The notes below the pieces were generated by a model. The model was not told the DNA's origin, ran no database searches, and saw nothing but the letters and a program-made list of their open reading frames with translations. Shown here piece after piece: positions 58,743-64,000 of a stretch of DNA of 64,000 nucleotides; positions within the stretch are counted from its first letter, which is position 1; each line of letters begins with the position of its first letter. This stretch comes from Trichaptum fuscoviolaceum (taxonomy: Eukaryota; Basidiomycota; Agaricomycetes; Hymenochaetales; Trichaptaceae): the NCBI GenBank assembly GCA_910574455.1, contig CAJSYZ010000001.1, positions 1,533,424 through 1,597,423 of the forward strand. The letters run 5' to 3'. Made by a program: the position numbers and the translations under genes.

Positions 58743-60778
58743 CTACGTTCCTGAGACAGGGTCCGGGACTGGCTCAGAAGGTAATCCGGCATCTTTCGGT
58801 ACGGGATTCACTTTATTCTCGAGCTCCAGCATCGCACAGAACGCTTCTGTCTGCGGATTCGTGTACCACGGGGCTGCGGCGAAGAGAATGGGCGCACGTT
58901 AATTACAATTAGCGGTCGCATCTTGCATACGATGAGGAGGACTAACGTTGTCGGAATCTATTGCCCTCCGTTCCGGGCCCAGGTGCAGTCATCCAAAAGG
59001 TTTGACAGTCGGCGATGTCCTTGATTCCATCGCATTTCTCCTTATTTCCGACATTATCGAGCACCCATGTAAGTTCCTTTTTCACCATATCCTCTGTCTG
59101 GGCTAAGTCTGGTAATCGCGATTGTGCCCGCTCAACAGACAAGTGTGAGTGAAATGCGCGAGTGATTGCAAGCCATTCGGGGTCAAAAGTGAACCTTGGT
59201 AGCTCAGGACTTTCATCAGTTGGAACGTCAACAATCTGTAGCTCCAATGGTAAATCTATCCTGCTAGCGCCAAAGAAGCCGTATCATACCTCAAGAAATT
59301 GACGTCTTGGCAGACATTTATCAAGGGCTAGGAATTTTGTTATCTTCGGTGGAGGGGGTGGTTTTACTACCTCATCTAGTTCTTCTTCAAGCAGTATCTC
59401 ATCTGGGTTGGCGAGCAGTTCATCTGGATTTTGTTTTGAGACATCTTGATTGTTCCCAGAAGCCGAAGGAATCGCATTATTGCCCTCAGCGACTGGTTCG
59501 TTTTCTTCATCGAAATTGTCGATCGCAATTTCGTCAGGATTTTCTCCGGCTACATTTATAAAGCCTGTCCATAGATCTCTATCAATGTTTGAGAAATTGA
59601 GATGAAAAGGTAATTTGGTCACCTTGCGTAGCGGTATGTATAACCGTCGCTTCAAACTTACAATGTAAGTGAGCTGAGAACCACCATCGAGGTTGAATTT
59701 TCTGAAGAAGTTGCATTGCTGGTGGGGATCCGAGTGTATTTGACTGCACTTCAGCTCGAAAGTAAGGTTTCCGCCTCAACAGGTTCTCGACGTCTCCATG
59801 CTGCGCAATCCCTAACGGCCAGTCGTGAGACATGAATATATCTGGAGATGATAGCTGTGGGGATTTATGTGAATGGAATCGGTGGAAGTGAGATAAGTCC
59901 AGTTTCGCTAACCAACCTGAGACAGACGAAACATATCATACTCTCGGATATGGTAGATGCTCCTCATCGAACTGTTGTCGTACGGTAATTTTTCGAAGTG
60001 TCCTATACCTAGATGTGAAAACCTGGTTTGATTGCGGAGTCTCCGGGACTACTAACCTAGGTTATAGTGGTGCGCGGAAAAAATTCCCGAAGCGCCTGCT
60101 ATCCGGACTCCATTGACTTGAACGCATCCCGCGAATCCAAGAAAGTATATGTTGGGAGCTAGCCATCCGCCGTGATATCTGCCCAAAAGGTCCGAGATTA
60201 GTAGAAGTATCAAGCTTCAGACTAGCATACTTACAGTTCCCACATGTAATTCGACGCCTCGTGGTTTCCACCGATAACCAGTGTCAAGATAGGTGCTGTT
60301 TTCTCGCCCGTATAGTATCTATATCGATAGAACACGATGTGAGAAGTCTTATACGCTTTCTAGCAAGGTCACAATAGATGACGAAGTGAAGCGGGAGGAT
60401 TGCGCAGCCCGAAGACTATAGCAAAGCACGCGAGATATGCCCGTTTGCTCTTCCCTACCAGATATTAAAAGAAGAGATTTGCATTCTGTTGTGTTGAATA
60501 TAGACCCACACCTATAAAATCCACCGAGTTGCCTGTATTTTTGAGGTACGGCCATGCATTGGAGGTCTAGATGGTTTCGAATGGCCTGAAAATCGCCGCA
60601 GATAAGCAGCAAATCAACTTTGTATCCATTTCGCTGTTCAAGCTCGGCAATATGGTTATATGTAGCGTCTAGTTCGCCATGACAGCATCCCTCGACAGCA
60701 ATCTTCCTTGTGCAGATAAAACAGAATACGTGAGTGATGAATCCTCGAGCCTTGTCTACCAGAGAGATGGACCTTCAT
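58743..60778 (-). CDS. DBR1: RNA lariat debranching enzyme
   Basis: Hydrolyses the 2'-5' bond of excised intron lariats in the nucleus. Rebuilt from about nine exons. The first exon is only ATGAAG (60778-60773); splicing to 60702 gives [14 protein letters not shown], the exact family start. The metallophosphoesterase motifs follow in order: [92 protein letters not shown] and [11 protein letters not shown]. The C-terminal domain includes [16 protein letters not shown] and [12 protein letters not shown]. The stop at 58743 follows PVPDPVSGT; a further spliced exon cannot be excluded. An acidic, Asn/Pro-rich insert (about 59330-59570) lies between the catalytic and C-terminal parts. It diverges from the MIF gene across a 520-bp promoter that contains a palindrome. 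Confidence 0.93.
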
Positions 60779-60956
60779 AACTGATTGTTCGCCAAGATGT
60801 TACTTTCGTTCTCGGTAGATGATTTTGAACAACGGAGAATTATGATACTAGTAGTAGATGGCGCGATGGATGGTGGTTGATGATGTTTAAACATTCACTT
60901 GGAACTTGAACAGACTTCCAAGTTACGTGATTAGCAGTCTCCTAGTACTACCCAAA

Positions 60957-61149
60957 TCCTCCCACGGTTCCGAGTCGGAAGAGGCCGAGGTCTCAGGGTC
61001 CAAGTTGAAGTTGAGCCGGAGGGTCTGGCCTTTTAGCCGAGGCCGCTCATCCGAAGGGTCCACCCCCACCGTGGAAACTATGGCCCTACGGGAGGCCTCA
61101 ACTTTAACTTGGACCCTGAGGCCTCGGCCTCTTCCGATCCGTGGGAGGA
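60957..61149. repeat. 193-bp palindrome in the DBR1/MIF promoter interval
   Basis: Outer arms TCCTCCCACGG (60957-60967) and its reverse complement (61139-61149) enclose inner arms of 41 bp, 60975-61015 against 61097-61137, which differ at only two positions. The spacer is about 81 bp. The left arm has six bases more than the right between outer and inner parts. Flanking target duplication is not evident. It could be a small MITE or a promoter palindrome; it would form a strong hairpin if single-stranded. Confidence 0.8.
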
Positions 61150-61298
61150 GGAGACTGCCAGATTGTCTGGTACAAGATTCCCACGCAATCCACTTTACTC
61201 AGCTGCCATGAGATCGCTCTCAGGTTCCCCCCTCTCCATCTACCGCTTAATTCATCAGAGAGTGGCTCAGAAGAGCTACAACAGAACATCGAACAGCT

Positions 61299-61944
61299 AT
61301 GCCAGCTCTTGAGATAATAACCAATGTCAAAGTAAGCCTAATATACCATCTACTCATAACACGCCTCACTGGAGAGTGATTGTATGCGACCAGCCTTCCG
61401 ATCCGAAGAATTTTGTACAAGAATTTTCGAAGGTATGCACTGCATTACATTCATGGGTGATCCATCGGACTGACAGTATGAGAAGCTCAGTGCGGAAGTA
61501 TTGAAGAAGCCTGAATCGTATGTCTCGATCAGCTACACGTATAACGAAACACTCTCCTTCGATGGCACCTTCGACCCTGCATTCCTGTTGAAAGTTGTGC
61601 GTATGCAAACCAAACCATTATACGAGTAGATTTGAGGAAGATACATACGCATTTCAGACCTCACTTGGTAATCTCAACAAGCAAGCGAACAATGAGTACA
61701 GCAAGTCGTTCTTCCAATTCTTTGAAGAGAAATTAGGTGTTCCGGGAAACCGAGGCTACATGTAGGCCCAGAATATGTTACTTACAAGTGCTGTGGCTTG
61801 AATGTGACACTGGTTTTTTCAAACATAGATCATTTGTAGACCCCGGGAGGGAAAACCTAGGGTGAGTGACATCCACATAATTTTGGGTAAGAATATTCGA
61901 TTGACAGAAAATCATAAAGATACAAAGGCACGACGTTCGGATAA
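61299..61944 (+). CDS. MIF/tautomerase-family protein
   Basis: A member of the macrophage migration inhibitory factor superfamily, whose members are small trimeric tautomerases with a catalytic N-terminal proline. Six short exons (61299-61331, 61394-61432, 61477-61596, 61658-61761, 61829-61861, 61920-61944) give 117 residues, the normal length. MPALEIITNVK places the proline right after the start Met. Then SAEVLKKPESYVSI, NETLSFDGTFDPAFLLKV, SLGNLNKQANNEYSKSFF and GVPGNRGYISFVDPGRENLG, ending YKGTTFG. The last two exons are needed for this end: reading on without splicing stops at GYM. All joins are phase-consistent. The role in fungi is not known. Confidence 0.9.
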
Positions 61945-62790
61945 TCAATAAAGTAGAGGATGTCTTGAATATGAAGTATGGGTTAGGAGTCCTGTTGGTT
62001 AAACCAGGCTGCAGAACAATCATAATAGCCAATAAATTTGCGGGATTTATGAGAAAACGTGATCAAGTTCAGGGCCGGCACCTCCAGTTGCATCAACTAC
62101 GGACGTAAAACCCACTCACTTGGACCTTACTTCTACCACCTTCGGTTAACCTCCTCGATTATCTTAGTTCGTTGCTGCTTAGCCTGCTGTTCTGCTGAAC
62201 AAATGTCATCATCAGGTGGCAATATGATGTTCTTCTTGCTTTCTGGGTTGGATTTTATCGAAATCGCGGGTTGTTGACAAGCAATTCGGTATTGTCAGGT
62301 ACATGAATTCCGCAAAATCAACCTCTATCTTCGACATTCACAAGCATCGGTCGAGACGAGTCAGCCCGATTATTGATAACGACCTGGGATGGTCGCTATC
62401 GCCTCACCGGCTATCTCGCAACCGGTAGCTCTTGTCAAGTTTGCCGGTTCAGCTATCCGACTTACCATAACCGGCACCAAAACGCCTCGGGCGTCCGCAC
62501 ATCGAACCCCGAGCTTACAGAAAATTTGTCGCTATCACCGGCTCAAGTGCAGACATAGCCGGATCTACATGCTTCTCTAGACAATGAAGATGGCGTATAT
62601 AAGGAAGCGGATGAAGCGAGTTGTGAAGAGACATCAACTCCCAAGGCCTTCGTCGACGCCGTACCTAACGCTCCGGAGGATATCTGCGCCTTCACTCGAC
62701 TCGTCTACCTTCTTCTATCGCCCAAGGAAATAGCTCTATCCTCTACTCTAGTATCTTCCAAACATATACTCGTTTTCCAGTGGAAGTACC
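61945..62790. other. Intergenic region with clustered CCGG boxes and a TATA box
   Basis: About 850 bp. Six CCGG words lie between 62407 and 62563, several in the contexts ACCGG or CCGGCT, followed by a TATA box. Frames here are short. It looks like the promoter of the gene at 62791. Confidence 0.5.
62596..62604 (+). promoter_or_regulatory. TATA box for the gene at 62791
   Basis: TATATAAGG about 190 bp upstream of the ATG at 62791, with a leader of the usual fungal length between. Confidence 0.55.
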
Positions 62791-63241
62791 ATGGATACTG
62801 TTTACGGACACCTCTATTCCACTCCGTCTTCGAGCAGCTCATCGATAGGGCTGGGTCTTGGCCCTGATGGTCTTCAACAAGCACACACATGCCGCTGGGT
62901 CCCTGACGGCTCCCTCAGCAAGACGACCGGAAAAATGAGTCTGGTTCGGCGGATACGTGAAAGTTTGAGGAGCGGTTCACTTGAACGGCTTGATAAAAGG
63001 TACGCTAAATTTGTAACTCTGTGGCCACTTCTTTTACTTATCTAAGTCTTGTATCGCTAGTGAAAACATCTATGGCTTCACCAGTAACCTTCAAGGGGAT
63101 GTAAACGACGTGTCTCGAGGTAACTCGATGTACGCGCTTTCTCATATCGACTCGGGAAGAACGCTGGACGAGGCCGTTTCTCGATCTTCATCTACCGCTA
63201 CCGTGCCTTTATACGGAAGAGTTTCTACGAGTTCATTATAA
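62791..63241 (+). CDS. Small hypothetical protein, two exons
   Basis: Exons 62791-62999 and 63061-63241 give 129 residues, starting MDTVYGHLYSTPSSSSSSIG after a good ACCATGG context. The middle is basic (SLVRRIRESLRSGSLERL), and the second exon reads SENIYGFTSNLQGDV and ends with a Ser/Thr-rich tail (TLDEAVSRSSSTATVPLYG). No domain or family recognised; the composition suggests a disordered, possibly phosphorylated regulator. A TATA box and clustered CCGG boxes upstream suggest inducible expression. Confidence 0.6.
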
Positions 63242-63352
63242 CATTTTATCTCAGGGGTTTACAGTATGAGGTTCGACATGCATTTGATTGTATATTTTGT
63301 ATTATTTTATGGTGTTCTATATTTAGATTAATATACTAGACTTCGCATGTGC

Positions 63353-63360
63353 TATAAATA
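63353..63360 (+). promoter_or_regulatory. TATA box for the phospholipase-D-like gene
   Basis: TATAAATA about 170 bp upstream of the ATG at 63527. Confidence 0.5.
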
Positions 63361-63526
63361 CCGTCTATGACGACTATACCAGACATCATCATCATCGCTT
63401 TGAGTCCCAAGTGCTGCGCCTCATATTAGTATAAGACAACACAGGAATCCCAATGGCTCCATTCGCAAATACCCTTTCTATTTCCCTAACACATCCATAC
63501 CCACATACATCCTCGAAGGCACCGCG

Positions 63527-64000
63527 ATGCCATCTGACAACGTTATACGACTGTGCGCGACAGAGGAGACGATAGCAAACGAGCTTGCCAAAGACCCGGC
63601 CGTGGCTGTCTCAAAAGTCGTCGAGAAGCTCCATAAACATCTGAAATCCATCTCTTCAAAGGCAGAGAAGAAGATTGACTCTGACAATGAGAGCGATCGG
63701 TTAGAGAGGGCAGCGAAATGTGGCAGGTTTCCGAATAAACCTTCGGATTTGTTCCTGAAGGTATGCTTTGGCAACCCATTTGCTTATCGGAACATACTGA
63801 TTGAGTGACTGCATAGATCTATGCTGATGTATTAGAAACTCTGGATGAGAACCCACTGGCAGACTTGTGCGCACCGTCCTTGGTCGCTTCTTCGGGGACA
63901 ATCCCGTTGTCAATTGTTTCTGTCATCCCAGACATCATGCGCCACTATGCAGACCTCATAGCGAACGCAAAGCACGAGGTATTCATTGCGACAAACTACT
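63527..64000 (+). CDS. Phospholipase-D-like/nuclease-fold protein, 5' part (runs off the window)
   Basis: Only the N-terminal part is present. The first exon starts MPSDNVIRLCATEETIANEL, has a helical charged segment, and ends at LFLK before an intron of about 57 bp (63761 to about 63817). The second continues with YADVLETLDENPLADLC and reaches ANAKHEVFIATNY at the window edge. That last element is the helix and strand that precede the first active-site region in fungal phospholipase-D-superfamily proteins related to cardiolipin synthase. The HKD motifs themselves lie outside the window, so activity cannot be judged. An overlapping upstream frame starts at 63453. Confidence 0.72.

Overview
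This window is nuclear DNA from a filamentous fungus, most likely a mushroom-forming basidiomycete (Agaricomycetes). Genes are cut by many introns of about 50-110 bp with GT..AG ends. Several gene types are typical of basidiomycetes: tandem F-box-like/LRR genes, a DUF6534-type seven-pass membrane protein, a single-pass protein with a lectin-like ectodomain and Ser/Thr stalk, and a dual hybrid histidine kinase. There is no rRNA, CRISPR array or prokaryotic operon structure.

Layout, left to right. 1-5.6 kb: a diverged repeat patch, then three tandem intronless F-box-like/LRR paralogs on the plus strand. 5.9-10.4 kb: shugoshin (six exons, rebuilt here) converging on an unrecognised low-complexity protein. 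11.6-15.1 kb: a dual-specificity phosphatase converging on an NAPE-PLD/FMP30-type metallo-beta-lactamase-fold hydrolase. 15.6-20.8 kb: a DUF6534-like membrane protein, a Bet1/Sft1-type SNARE and a single-pass membrane protein. 21.6-33.8 kb: a PA14-containing GH3 beta-glucosidase diverging from a dual hybrid histidine kinase. 34.4-40.3 kb: an aminoglycoside-phosphotransferase-fold kinase, a GC-rich stretch with a TATA-driven transcript candidate, and a low-complexity protein with a PP1-docking-like motif. 40.3-50.2 kb: a gene-poor stretch of about 10 kb holding a 764-bp MITE with 47-bp perfect terminal inverted repeats and TA target duplication. 50.3-55.2 kb: Rad7/Rhp7 and a WW-like membrane protein. 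57.9-64 kb: a small hypothetical gene, the lariat debranching enzyme DBR1, a 193-bp palindrome in the DBR1/MIF promoter interval, a MIF-family gene, a small hypothetical gene, and the 5' part of a phospholipase-D-like gene running off the window.

These are mostly unrelated single genes, not a pathway cluster. Housekeeping functions (cohesin protection, Golgi SNARE, nucleotide excision repair, intron-lariat turnover) are interleaved with fast-evolving families. I found no convincing multi-gene novel system. The best second-look items are the MITE, the palindrome in a divergent promoter, the dual hybrid kinase, the six-base first exon of DBR1, the clustered CCGG boxes upstream of a TATA box near 62.4-62.6 kb, and the gene-poor block. 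Exon boundaries come from reading splice signals and conserved protein motifs; no transcript data were available.
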